Positions 27,201 to 34,950 of a DNA stretch of 45,927 nt are shown piece by piece (positions within the stretch are counted from its first letter, which is position 1; the number at the start of each line of letters is the position of its first letter). The notes beneath the pieces are model-generated. The model saw nothing but the letters and a program-made list of their open reading frames with translations, did no database searches and was not told where the DNA came from. A program made the position numbers and the translations under genes. Source of the DNA: Flavobacteriales bacterium (GTDB taxonomy: Bacteria > Bacteroidota > Bacteroidia > Flavobacteriales > BACL11); assembly GCA_014381465.1 (NCBI GenBank), contig JACNLP010000056.1:1-45927 (forward strand), written 5' to 3'.

Positions 27201-29615
27201 ATCACAACCTAAAGTATTTGCTATTTCAAAATCGGCATCCACTCCTTTAATAGAGTACATATTATTGTGCACAAAGGTATCTTTACATCCATGAATATCA
27301 GTAATAACCATGCTTACATCAAATGTTCCTACAGAATCAAATTCATGATCCACCCTGCTGTAACCAATGTACCCGTCTTCCCAAAACACCTTATACCATG
27401 ACCAATCTTGAGATAAATTTTCAAGATAAACTCTATGTGGCTTACATCCTGTTGAATCTTCTAAAGTATTCGTTCCATTTACTGAGTAAGTAAAATTAGC
27501 AATTGGCTCAGTAATTAATATTGGCAACACATAATTATCTGTGCACCCAGTTGCAGTATTTGAAGCTGAAAGAACAACATTATAATTTCCTCTAGAAGGA
27601 AAAACATGAGTAGGATTTAATAAAGTAGATGTTGTTCCGTCACCAAAATCCCAATTTACAAAATCGGCACCAATGGACAGGTTAGTAAAATCAACCGATA
27701 AAGAGTTAAGACAATTGTAAGTTTCTGTGAAAAATGCAGTCGGCTCAATTACTTGAATATAGTTATTAATAACAAAAGTATCTGCACAGCCAAAAGTAGA
27801 AGTAACAAGAGAAACATCATAAGTTCCTACTAAATTATAAGTATATGTAGGATTTTGTATCAATGAAGTTGAGCCATCTCCAAAATCCCAATACCAAGAA
27901 TCAATAAGGGTAGAAGTGGTAGATAAATCAGAAAAATCAACTGCAGTTCCAGAACAAATAATTAAAGGATTTGCAACAAAATTAGCTTGTGGAGGGTCGG
28001 CTACTTGAATATAGTTATTAATAGTTCTTGTATCGCTACAACCCAAATTATCGGTAACCTGCAAACGCACATCATAAAATCCGCTATTTGTATAAAGATG
28101 ATTTGGATTTTGTAGAGTAGAAGTGTTTCCATCACCAAAACTCCAAACCCAATTAGTTATAGTTTGATTTGAAATACTTGAATCCAAAAAAGTAGTATTA
28201 AAAGGATTACATCCTCCTAAAGATGATGTATTAAAATTAGCGATTGGCTTATCAATATTAATATAGTTAGGACTAACTAAAGTATTGCTACAGAAATTAT
28301 TATCAGTTACAGTAAGTGTAATAGAATACGCTCCTAAAGAAGTAAATATTTCTGTAGGGTTTTGAAGATTGGAAGTGTTCCCATTTCCGAAATCCCAAAT
28401 CCAATTTATTGCATCAATTGTAATATCAGCAAAATCAACTACAAAAGGGGTATCACAACTGAAATTGGTATTGGAATTAAATATAATATTTGGTTTTGTA
28501 AAAACTTCAATTGCTCCTAAAATTGTTGTATCTGATATACAATTGCTTCCTATTGAAGTTTTAAGAAGCACATCATAACTCCCAGCAATAGAATAAACAT
28601 GAGAAGGGTTTTGTAAAGTAGAAGTAGTTCCATCTCCAAAATCCCAAAACCATGTATTTACTCCAATTGTAGAAATGTCAGTAAATTGCACATTTAAATC
28701 AGCACAGCCGGAATTAGTATTATAAGTAAAATCGGTAGTATTAACTGCTCCAATCTCAATATAATTTGTCATTATTAATGAATCGTAACAAAAACCATTA
28801 TTTACAACTAAGCTAACTGTAAAAATTCCATTACTATAATTATGTGTAGGGTTTTGTAAAGTAGAAGTTGTTCCATCACCAAAATCCCAAAAATAAGTAA
28901 GATTATTTCCAACTGATAGATTATCAAAATTTACTATATCAGAAGTATTACACGAAAGAACTTTATCGGCAATAAAATTAGCTTCAGGACGAGAAAATGT
29001 TTCAATGTAATCAGGGATAATAATTAAATCCTGACAAGAATTAGCATCTATAACTAATAAGGAAACGGTATAAGTTCCTTCAGAAGAATAAGTATAACTA
29101 GGATTCTGCAAGCTACTATTTCCTCCATCTCCAAAATCCCAAAAATGATTAACGATTGGAGTTGAACTTGTTGAGAGATCAATAAAATCAGTATTTAGAG
29201 GTATACATCCAGTATTTGCAGAGGCAATATCAATGTTTGCAATAGGATTTTCAAAAACTACAATATAAGCAAATTCTGATTTTGAATCGCTTGTTATACC
29301 ATCAGAAACCGTAAGCCGAACATTATATGTTCCAGGCAGAGAGTATATTGCTACAGGATTTTTTAAAGTAGAAGTATTACCATTCCCTAAATCCCAAAGC
29401 CAAGAATTAGGACTTCCTGTTGATAAATCTTGAAATTCTACAATAATTGAACCACAAGCTGTTGTAGAATCTACAGTAGTAAAATCAGCCGTAACCTGTG
29501 AGGATGCACTAGTTGAAATCAATATGGCTAAAAGGATTAGGAAATAGTAAGTAATCTTACTTTTATGTAACTTGAATCTAGAAATTTGAATAAGGCGGAG
29601 TAAAATTAAAGTCAT
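24264..29615 (-). CDS. giant PKD-repeat surface protein with T9SS type B sorting domain
   Basis: 1783 residues. A signal peptide at about 20-40 ends near SASSQ. I count 19 PKD modules between about residues 40 and 1690, 18 with a W.FGDG/LGNG core and one degenerate (FWEDGYIGYS, about the ninth). An Ig-like stretch (SICKNDSIALL to TVYDGKCQNTDTV) interrupts the series after module 13. The C-terminal about 90 residues are a gliding-motility-type sorting domain: FIPNAFTPNGDGLDDEF, IYNRWGENVF, VGVYLYHI. Such proteins are exported by T9SS and act as adhesins or gliding-related surface filaments. Most modules end in a conserved Cys. No PorP/SprF partner gene lies beside it. The true start may be internal, near the signal peptide. 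Confidence 0.92.
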   Translation of the reverse strand: MTLILLRLIQISRFKLHKSKITYYFLILLAILISTSASSQVTADFTTVDSTTACGSIIVEFQDLSTGSPNSWLWDLGNGNTSTLKNPVAIYSLPGTYNVRLTVSDGITSDSKSEFAYIVVFENPIANIDIASANTGCIPLNTDFIDLSTSSTPIVNHFWDFGDGGNSSLQNPSYTYSSEGTYTVSLLVIDANSCQDLIIIPDYIETFSRPEANFIADKVLSCNTSDIVNFDNLSVGNNLTYFWDFGDGTTSTLQNPTHNYSNGIFTVSLVVNNGFCYDSLIMTNYIEIGAVNTTDFTYNTNSGCADLNVQFTDISTIGVNTWFWDFGDGTTSTLQNPSHVYSIAGSYDVLLKTSIGSNCISDTTILGAIEVFTKPNIIFNSNTNFSCDTPFVVDFADITIDAINWIWDFGNGNTSNLQNPTEIFTSLGAYSITLTVTDNNFCSNTLVSPNYINIDKPIANFNTSSLGGCNPFNTTFLDSSISNQTITNWVWSFGDGNTSTLQNPNHLYTNSGFYDVRLQVTDNLGCSDTRTINNYIQVADPPQANFVANPLIICSGTAVDFSDLSTTSTLIDSWYWDFGDGSTSLIQNPTYTYNLVGTYDVSLVTSTFGCADTFVINNYIQVIEPTAFFTETYNCLNSLSVDFTNLSIGADFVNWDFGDGTTSTLLNPTHVFPSRGNYNVVLSASNTATGCTDNYVLPILITEPIANFTYSVNGTNTLEDSTGCKPHRVYLENLSQDWSWYKVFWEDGYIGYSRVDHEFDSVGTFDVSMVITDIHGCKDTFVHNNMYSIKGVDADFEIANTLGCDSMLVEFNDLSNPLSTVSWQFGDGGTSTLSQPQYIYYNPGLYDVTLFAESTDGCRDSMKKIEYIQFVYPVSDFSVSKTTSCFNELVNFTNQSSGLGLSYIWDFGDGTTSTTLNSTHSYNQNGIYDISLMVVDSFGCAKTLMKNSHITVQEPIADFTTNTVSSNCPPLISGFNNLSSADATIFTWEFGDGSTSNLNTPSHLYANSGVFDVKLMVENSFGCKDTFVQNGLINISGPMGTFTILDNDICYDDTAIFISNTINTASYFWDFGDGTFSADSNASHLYLSPGIYFPSLVLENSFACQFNVQSQDSIVINTINIDAGNTVSICKNDSIALLAIADSGSILWSPATFLSNATILNPMATPNSTTIFTATVYDGKCQNTDTVRVVVNQEIPIPSISFSNQCEDEVLQLIATSGLSTNNLLWSWDLGDGNMSIAQNPTHQYLTAGNYLLGLQVTNLDNSCATRIYKTVDIYSTPFADFTSDEVCFEELTSFNDISTSISGDLIQWIWNFGDGTGISTQKNPKYQYATNGTFLVTLNVLSDYGCENQISKNVIVNELPIADFTITEACLNDFSLFQSTSNINMGSITNWYWTFGDGTTFVGDNETDHIYLTDGSFDVHLIVTSDKGCEEEITHQAIVYPLPNPSFTTNYICEGDNTAFYDNSNIVSGNIIAWNWDFGDGIGTANYNNPSYQYQNTGNYLVNLTLISDKLCENSTSNNITISPLPVVDIYTNEQSCVGEEIKFIDLTLVDGGYITAWNWNLGDGTTSDKQEVIHTYNNAGTYSVSLDVTSNLGCNISKTYPNIISVFNNPIAEFIASTQIPSIINPSVSFDDKSIDANIWMWDFGNGETTTEQNPTITFSDTGAYIVSLMVTNSDGCSDKFNKEIIVRPEFTIFIPNAFTPNGDGLDDEFMAYGKGMINYKMIIYNRWGENVFVSEKRENGWNGRDRFDVVVPVGVYLYHIAITDFNGKPWVYNGEVNLMR

Positions 29616-29701
29616 AGCTCAATGGTTTTAGTTACTATACTTATTTAAAACGACTAATTAAAAACAAAGGTTACAAAAAAGGAAAATGACAATGGATTTT
29701 C

Positions 29702-29709
29702 TACTTTTG
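29702..29709 (+). promoter_or_regulatory. -7 box of mtaB, predicted leaderless start
   Basis: TACTTTTG followed by CAAA and ATG at 29714, spacing 4 nt. Confidence 0.6.
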
Positions 29710-29713
29710 CAAA

Positions 29714-31033
29714 ATGTCAGAAACAAAATTAGTTTCCTTTTATACTCTTGGTTGTAAGCTCAATTTTTCAGAAACTTCTACTATTAGCAGGCAACTTTTT
29801 GATGTTGGTTTTACCAAAACGGACTTTAATAAAAAAGCTGATTTGTATGTGATAAATACTTGCTCGGTAACAGAAAATGCCAATAAAGAATGTAGAAGAA
29901 TAATACGGAAAGCAAAGCGAATAGCTCCTAATTCTACAGTGGTAATTATAGGTTGTTATGCCCAGTTAAAACCAAAAGTTATTGCAGAAATGGAGGGCGT
30001 AGATCTGGTTTTGGGTGCAAATGAAAAATTTAATTTACCAAAATTAGTAACTAATTTTAAAGCAAAACAAAGCCAAAAAATTCATGGGTGTGAAATAGAT
30101 AAGTTGGATTATCACGCTTGCTATTCTCTAACTGATAGAAGTCGTTCTTTCCTAAAAATTCAAGATGGATGTGACTATCCGTGTACTTATTGCACTATTC
30201 CACTTGCAAGAGGAAAAAGTAGATGTGATAGCATAGAAAACATTGTTAAAAATGCAATGGAAATTGCGAAACAGGGCATTAAAGAAATTGTGCTAACAGG
30301 AGTGAATATTGGTGAATTTAAGGATAAAAATACTGGGAGAAATTTTTCAACACTTCTAAAAGAATTAGAAAAAGTAAAAGGAATTGAACGATATAGAATT
30401 TCATCTATTGAACCCAACCTGATTACAGATGAAATAATCAATTTTGTGAAGAAATCCAAAAAGTTTATGCCTCATTTTCATATCCCATTGCAATCGGGTT
30501 CGGATATTATTCTGGGTAAAATGAAAAGAAGATACAATACAACTCTTTATAGAAATAAAATTCAAGCCATTAAGAAAGCAATTCTAAATGTATGTATTGG
30601 AGCAGATGTAATTGTTGGATTTCCAGGAGAAACAGAGGAAGAATTTAATAAAACACTTCATTTTATTAAAGATTTACAACTTTCTTATTTGCATGTTTTT
30701 TCTTATTCTGAAAGAGAAAATACAGAGGCCGTAAATTTAAGTGAGGTTGTAAGCAAACCAAAAAGAGCTGAAAGAAGCAAACAGCTAAGAATTTTATCTG
30801 ACAAACTGCAAAGAAATTTTAATCAAAAATATTTAAACTCTGTGCAAACTGCTCTTTTTGAAAGAGAGAATAAAAATGGCTTCTTATTTGGTTTTACTGA
30901 TAATTACATTAAAGTTAAAATTCCATTTTCTAAAGAATTTGTACAACAAAAACTAAAAATAAAATTACTTTCGTTTGATAAAAATAAAAATGTGGAATCA
31001 GAAGTTTTAATTCCAATAATCAATAACCAATAA
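29714..31033 (+). CDS. mtaB: tRNA (t6A37) methylthiotransferase MtaB
   Basis: A radical-SAM enzyme that converts t6A37 to ms2t6A37 in ANN-decoding tRNAs. 439 residues. N-terminal UPF0004 domain with cluster cysteines C14, C50 and C81 (TLGCKLN, INTCSVT, IGCYAQ). Radical-SAM cluster C153, C157, C160 in DGCDYPCTYC. GVNIGEF, IPLQSGSD and DVIVGFPGETEEEF follow, then a C-terminal TRAM-like region (about 375-439). MtaB rather than MiaB is preferred for the CKLN motif and length. lgt follows after 7 bp. Confidence 0.93.
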   Translation: MSETKLVSFYTLGCKLNFSETSTISRQLFDVGFTKTDFNKKADLYVINTCSVTENANKECRRIIRKAKRIAPNSTVVIIGCYAQLKPKVIAEMEGVDLVLGANEKFNLPKLVTNFKAKQSQKIHGCEIDKLDYHACYSLTDRSRSFLKIQDGCDYPCTYCTIPLARGKSRCDSIENIVKNAMEIAKQGIKEIVLTGVNIGEFKDKNTGRNFSTLLKELEKVKGIERYRISSIEPNLITDEIINFVKKSKKFMPHFHIPLQSGSDIILGKMKRRYNTTLYRNKIQAIKKAILNVCIGADVIVGFPGETEEEFNKTLHFIKDLQLSYLHVFSYSERENTEAVNLSEVVSKPKRAERSKQLRILSDKLQRNFNQKYLNSVQTALFERENKNGFLFGFTDNYIKVKIPFSKEFVQQKLKIKLLSFDKNKNVESEVLIPIINNQ

Positions 31034-31040
31034 TTAAGAA

Positions 31041-32195
31041 ATGTACCCAACCATCAGCCATCTTATTGATGATTTATTTGGAGTAAACATCCCCTTGCCA
31101 ATTCAGACATTTGGTTTTTTTGTTGCCATTGCTTTTTTAGCAGCAAGCTGGACTTTATCATTAGAATTGAAACGGAAAGAAAAAGAAGGAAAGATACAAA
31201 GCAGTAAAATAAAAACATTAATAGGAAAGGGTTTAAGTGTTTATGATATTTTTTCAGCACTTTTCTTTGGTTTTTTAATAGGATTTAAAGGGTTTGAGGC
31301 AGTTTTTTATTATGGAGATTTAGTAGAAAACCCACAAGATTTTATACTTTCATTAAGAGGGAATTTTGTAGGCGGAATGGTTATTTCAGTTATTTCTTTA
31401 TATTTGAAATGGAAAGAAAATAAAGCTGTAAAATTAGATGTTCCAAAGTGGATAGAAAAAGAGATTCGCCCATTTGAATTAGTAGGGAATATGACAATGA
31501 TAGCAGCTATTTCTGGAATAATTGGAGCTAAGATTTTTCATAATTTGGAAAATTTAGATGAATTTATGACAGATCCTATGGGGCAATTAATGGCTTTTAG
31601 TGGGCTTACATTTTATGGTGGGCTAATTGCAGGAGCTATTGCTGTTATTTGGTATGGAAATAAATATAAAATTAAAGCATTTCTTCTTGCTGATGCTGCT
31701 GCACCAGGACTAATGATTGCTTATGGGATTGGGCGTATTGGCTGTCAGCTTTCTGGTGATGGGGATTGGGGTATAGTAAATCTTGCTACAAAACCTGAAT
31801 GGATGGGGTTATTACCAGATTGGATGTGGAGCTTTACATTTCCTCATAATGTGATAAATGCAGGAGTTCCTATTCAAGGATGTGTAGGGGATTTTTGTAT
31901 GGAATTGGCTAATCCTGTATGGCCTACTGCTTTTTATGAGGTGGTAATGGCAACCCTTATTTTTACACTTTTATGGAGTGTTCGAAAGCGAATAAAAGTT
32001 ACAGGTATTTTATTTTTTATGTATCTTGCTCTAAATGGAGTTGAACGATTTTTTATTGAAAAGATTAGGGTGAACCCTCCTGTTATGAACGGCTTTACCC
32101 AAGCAGAAATTATATCTTTTTGTTTGCTTTTGATAGGTTTATCGGGCATTTTATTACTTTATAGAAATAATAAGAAAATCAGTAATAGCAACTAA
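31041..32195 (+). CDS. lgt: prolipoprotein diacylglyceryl transferase
   Basis: Transfers diacylglycerol to the lipobox Cys of prolipoproteins at the inner membrane. 384 residues with about seven hydrophobic segments. The phosphatidylglycerol-binding signature is [14 protein letters not shown] near residue 235. [13 protein letters not shown] at the N-terminus and [11 protein letters not shown] plus [14 protein letters not shown] in the C-terminal half are typical. Longer than E. coli Lgt because of insertions around residues 45-70 and 130-150, as in other Bacteroidota. A solute-binding lipoprotein in this window is a likely substrate. Confidence 0.95.
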   Translation: MYPTISHLIDDLFGVNIPLPIQTFGFFVAIAFLAASWTLSLELKRKEKEGKIQSSKIKTLIGKGLSVYDIFSALFFGFLIGFKGFEAVFYYGDLVENPQDFILSLRGNFVGGMVISVISLYLKWKENKAVKLDVPKWIEKEIRPFELVGNMTMIAAISGIIGAKIFHNLENLDEFMTDPMGQLMAFSGLTFYGGLIAGAIAVIWYGNKYKIKAFLLADAAAPGLMIAYGIGRIGCQLSGDGDWGIVNLATKPEWMGLLPDWMWSFTFPHNVINAGVPIQGCVGDFCMELANPVWPTAFYEVVMATLIFTLLWSVRKRIKVTGILFFMYLALNGVERFFIEKIRVNPPVMNGFTQAEIISFCLLLIGLSGILLLYRNNKKISNSN

Positions 32196-32208
32196 TAACT
32201 AGCAACTA
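32186..32208. repeat. short direct repeat TAGCAACTA upstream of truA
   Basis: TAGCAACTA at 32186-32194 and 32200-32208, separated by ATAAC. One of several degenerate word-like repeats in the spacers of this region. Confidence 0.5.
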
Positions 32209-32218
32209 GTAAAATCAC

Positions 32219-32226
32219 TATCTTTG
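32219..32226 (+). promoter_or_regulatory. -7 box of truA, predicted leaderless start
   Basis: TATCTTTG followed by TACA and the ATG at 32231, spacing 4 nt. No -33 TTTG at normal spacing. Confidence 0.55.
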
Positions 32227-32230
32227 TACA

Positions 32231-32971
32231 ATGCGATTTTTCATTGAATTATCTTTTAACGGAAGCAATTATCATGGTTGGCAAATTCAGCCAAATGCCA
32301 ATACCATTCAAGCAGAATTGAACAAGGCTCTCTCTACTATTTTAAATGATGCAATTAATGTAGTTGGGGCTGGCAGAACGGATGCTGGCGTTCACGCAAA
32401 ACAAATGTTTGCTCATTTTGATTTTGAAGGAGAGTTAAAAACAGAAAGCTTACTTACAAAACTCAATGGTTTTCTTCCTAATGATATTGCAATACTGAAT
32501 ATTTTTTCAGCAGATAAAGATGCTCATGCTCGCTTTGATGCCATTAGCAGAACTTATAAATATTACATTAGCAATAAAAAAAATCCTTTTAATAATAATG
32601 TGTATTTTTATTACAAAAAGTTAGATATTGATGCCATGAACTTGGCTTGTAAATACCTATTAGGAAAGCAAGATTTTACTTCTTTTTCCAAGTTGCACAC
32701 ACAAACCCACACCAATGATTGTGAGGTAATGATTGCCGATTGGGAAAAGAAAAATGATTGCTTAGTTTTTACTATAAAAGCTGATCGGTTTTTGCGTAAT
32801 ATGGTTCGTGCTATTGTTGGCACACTACTTGAAGTAGGGGAAGGGAAAATAACAAAAGATAAAGTAAAAGAAATAACAAACAAGAAAGATAGATCTCAAG
32901 CGGGCGTTTCTGTGCCAGCACATGCCCTTTTTCTAACTAATATTGAATATCCTGAAATGATAATGAATTAA
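32231..32971 (+). CDS. truA: tRNA pseudouridine(38-40) synthase
   Basis: Isomerises U38-U40 in the anticodon stem-loop of tRNAs. 246 residues, full length. The catalytic Asp is D51 in GAGRTDAGVHA. YHGWQIQPNANTIQAEL, FDAISRTYKYYI and the C-terminal FLRNMVRAIVGTLLEVG are family signatures. It is the second tRNA-modification gene in the mtaB-lgt-truA run but has its own promoter. Confidence 0.97.
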   Translation: MRFFIELSFNGSNYHGWQIQPNANTIQAELNKALSTILNDAINVVGAGRTDAGVHAKQMFAHFDFEGELKTESLLTKLNGFLPNDIAILNIFSADKDAHARFDAISRTYKYYISNKKNPFNNNVYFYYKKLDIDAMNLACKYLLGKQDFTSFSKLHTQTHTNDCEVMIADWEKKNDCLVFTIKADRFLRNMVRAIVGTLLEVGEGKITKDKVKEITNKKDRSQAGVSVPAHALFLTNIEYPEMIMN

Positions 32972-32984
32972 TTTGATGATGTAA

Positions 32985-33016
32985 TAATGTAACGATTAAA
33001 TAATGTAGCAATTAAA
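32985..33016. repeat. 16-bp imperfect tandem repeat
   Basis: TAATGTAACGATTAAA is followed directly by TAATGTAGCAATTAAA (14 of 16 identical), in the 158-bp gap between truA and the ABC exporter gene. Confidence 0.75.
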
Positions 33017-33022
33017 AAATAG

Positions 33023-33051
33023 TTGTCATTCCGAACCTTATGTGAGGAATC
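33023..33051. repeat. REP-like short inverted element
   Basis: The sequence starts TTGTCATTCCGAACC and ends GAGGAATCTC, with ATTCC and GGAAT as inverted arms. It resembles dispersed GTCATTCCG...GGAATC intergenic elements seen in many bacterial genomes. Only one copy lies in this window, so its repeated nature is not shown here. Confidence 0.45.
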
Positions 33052-33129
33052 TCGTTTTTGACCTATTTTTTAAAAGAACTAATGAAAATTAAACCCACAA
33101 ATTAAAAACTACTAACCACAAACCAATTA

Positions 33130-34881
33130 ATGTCCAAAACCGGAGAAATATTAGATTTCCAATTGCTTAAAAGAGTGTTGAAATTTTCTGAGCCCTACAA
33201 ATCACGGATGTGGCTTACAGCAATTTTTGCAATTCTTTTAGCTTTTTTAGCTCCTTTACGCCCACTGCTTATTAACTATGCTTTGGATGAGTATGTGCTT
33301 TTTCCTAATCTGGAAATGCTATTTCAGCTTACCCTTTTAATGATTGTTATCTTGATAATTGAGGCAATTGTACAGTTTTATTATATCTATTATGCCGCTT
33401 GGATTGGGCAACATGTAATTCAGGATTTGAGAGGAAAAATATATAAGCACATTATTAGTTTAAAACTCAGTTTTTTTGACAAAACACCAATAGGAACAGT
33501 GGTTACTCGTACAATTTCTGATATTGAAACAATTGCTGCTATTTTTTCAGAGGGCTTATTTATTATTGCTGAACTTTTAAAAATTGTAGCGGTACTTGCC
33601 GTTATGTTTTACACGGATGTGAAGCTTACTATTGTTTCTTTGGGGTCTATTCCTTTACTACTTATTGCTACCACTTGGTTTAAGCGATCGATTAAGTCCG
33701 CCTTTCAGCAAGTCCGTACTCAAGTTTCCGTTATGAATGCTTTTATTCAAGAGCATATTGTAGGTATGAATATTGTTCAGATTTTTGCTAGAGAAAAAGC
33801 AGAATATCAAAAATTCAAAAAGATTAACAAAGCACATCAAGATGCACATATTCGTTCTATTTTGTATTATTCCATTTTCTTTCCTGTGGTTGAGATACTT
33901 TCGGCATCTTCCATTGGTTTAATTATCTGGTGGGGAGGAAGTGCTATTTTGTCTGGACAAGATGTAACTTTTGGAGAATTAGTTGCTTTTATTCTGTACA
34001 TTCACATGCTTTTTCGTCCAATTCGTCAATTGGCTGATAGATTCAATATTCTACAAATGGGTATTGTTGGTTCAGAAAGGGTTTTCAAAATTCTGGACAC
34101 CAATCAAAAAATTCAAGATAATGGCGACAAGGTCTTAGAAAATGCAAAAGGAGGTATTAGTTTTAAGGATGTCTTTTTTGCCTACAACAAAGAGCAATGG
34201 GTACTTAAAGGTATTAATTTTGAAATTGAGGCGGGGAAAACTCTTGCGCTTGTTGGCGAAACGGGTGCTGGCAAAACCTCTGTTACTAATGTGCTCAATC
34301 GTTTTTATGATATACAAAAAGGAAGTGTAAAAATTGATGGAAAATCTATTCAGGAAATCAAACTTAGCTCATTGCGTGAGCAAATCGCTTTTGTGCAGCA
34401 GGAGGTATTTTTGTTTTCTGATTCCATTTTTAATAACATCACACTTTATGATGAACACATAAGTATTGATGTAGTGGAGAGTGCGGCAAAACAAATAGGT
34501 ATTCACGATTTTATTAAATCACTTCCTGGCGGATATAGTTATTCAGTTGGAGAAAGAGGAGTAACTTTATCTACAGGACAAAGGCAGCTTATTGCTTTTT
34601 TACGGGTGTATGTTCGTAATCCTAAAATCTTAATTTTAGATGAGGCAACTTCTTCAATTGACACAGAAACAGAACAGTTATTGCAAAATGCTTTAGAAAA
34701 ATTAGCTATTAATCGTACTCTCATTATTATAGCCCACCGCCTTTCCACTATTGCGAATGCGGATAAAATCCTCCTATTCAAAGACGGGAAAATTCTAGAG
34801 CAGGGCTCGCATATTGATTTAATGCAGCAAGAAGGAATTTATGAAAAAATGTATAGTACCCAGCAATTTTCTAAAAACTGA
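33130..34881 (+). CDS. ABC exporter, MsbA/LmrA-type half-transporter
   Basis: 583 residues, permease and ATPase fused. Six membrane helices lie in residues 20-310 with the SFFDKTPIGTVVTRTISDIE coupling region. The ATPase domain carries Walker A GETGAGKTS (G377 onward), Q-loop FVQQEVFLF, signature LSTGQRQLIAF, Walker B ILILDEATSSID and H-loop IAHRLS. The signature reads LSTGQ instead of LSGGQ, as in several YknU/V- and MdlB-like exporters. It probably works as a homodimer exporting lipids or hydrophobic compounds; substrate unknown. Confidence 0.93.
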   Translation: MSKTGEILDFQLLKRVLKFSEPYKSRMWLTAIFAILLAFLAPLRPLLINYALDEYVLFPNLEMLFQLTLLMIVILIIEAIVQFYYIYYAAWIGQHVIQDLRGKIYKHIISLKLSFFDKTPIGTVVTRTISDIETIAAIFSEGLFIIAELLKIVAVLAVMFYTDVKLTIVSLGSIPLLLIATTWFKRSIKSAFQQVRTQVSVMNAFIQEHIVGMNIVQIFAREKAEYQKFKKINKAHQDAHIRSILYYSIFFPVVEILSASSIGLIIWWGGSAILSGQDVTFGELVAFILYIHMLFRPIRQLADRFNILQMGIVGSERVFKILDTNQKIQDNGDKVLENAKGGISFKDVFFAYNKEQWVLKGINFEIEAGKTLALVGETGAGKTSVTNVLNRFYDIQKGSVKIDGKSIQEIKLSSLREQIAFVQQEVFLFSDSIFNNITLYDEHISIDVVESAAKQIGIHDFIKSLPGGYSYSVGERGVTLSTGQRQLIAFLRVYVRNPKILILDEATSSIDTETEQLLQNALEKLAINRTLIIIAHRLSTIANADKILLFKDGKILEQGSHIDLMQQEGIYEKMYSTQQFSKN

Positions 34882-34938
34882 ATGCCTAAGAAAAAATATT
34901 TAGATTTATTTTTTATAGTATTTTATTTGCTTTATTGT

Positions 34939-34946
34939 TAATTTTG
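34939..34946 (+). promoter_or_regulatory. -7 box of the T9SS cargo operon, predicted leaderless GTG start
   Basis: TAATTTTG followed by TAGT and a GTG at 34951, spacing 4 nt. It supports the GTG as the real start, which also gives a proper signal peptide. Confidence 0.5.
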
Positions 34947-34950
34947 TAGT

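Noticed and set aside
24264-29615. regularly spaced similar motifs that could suggest a CRISPR-like or satellite array
   Set aside because: The spacing is about 250-270 bp, the copies diverge and all are in frame as PKD modules; this is protein-domain repetition.
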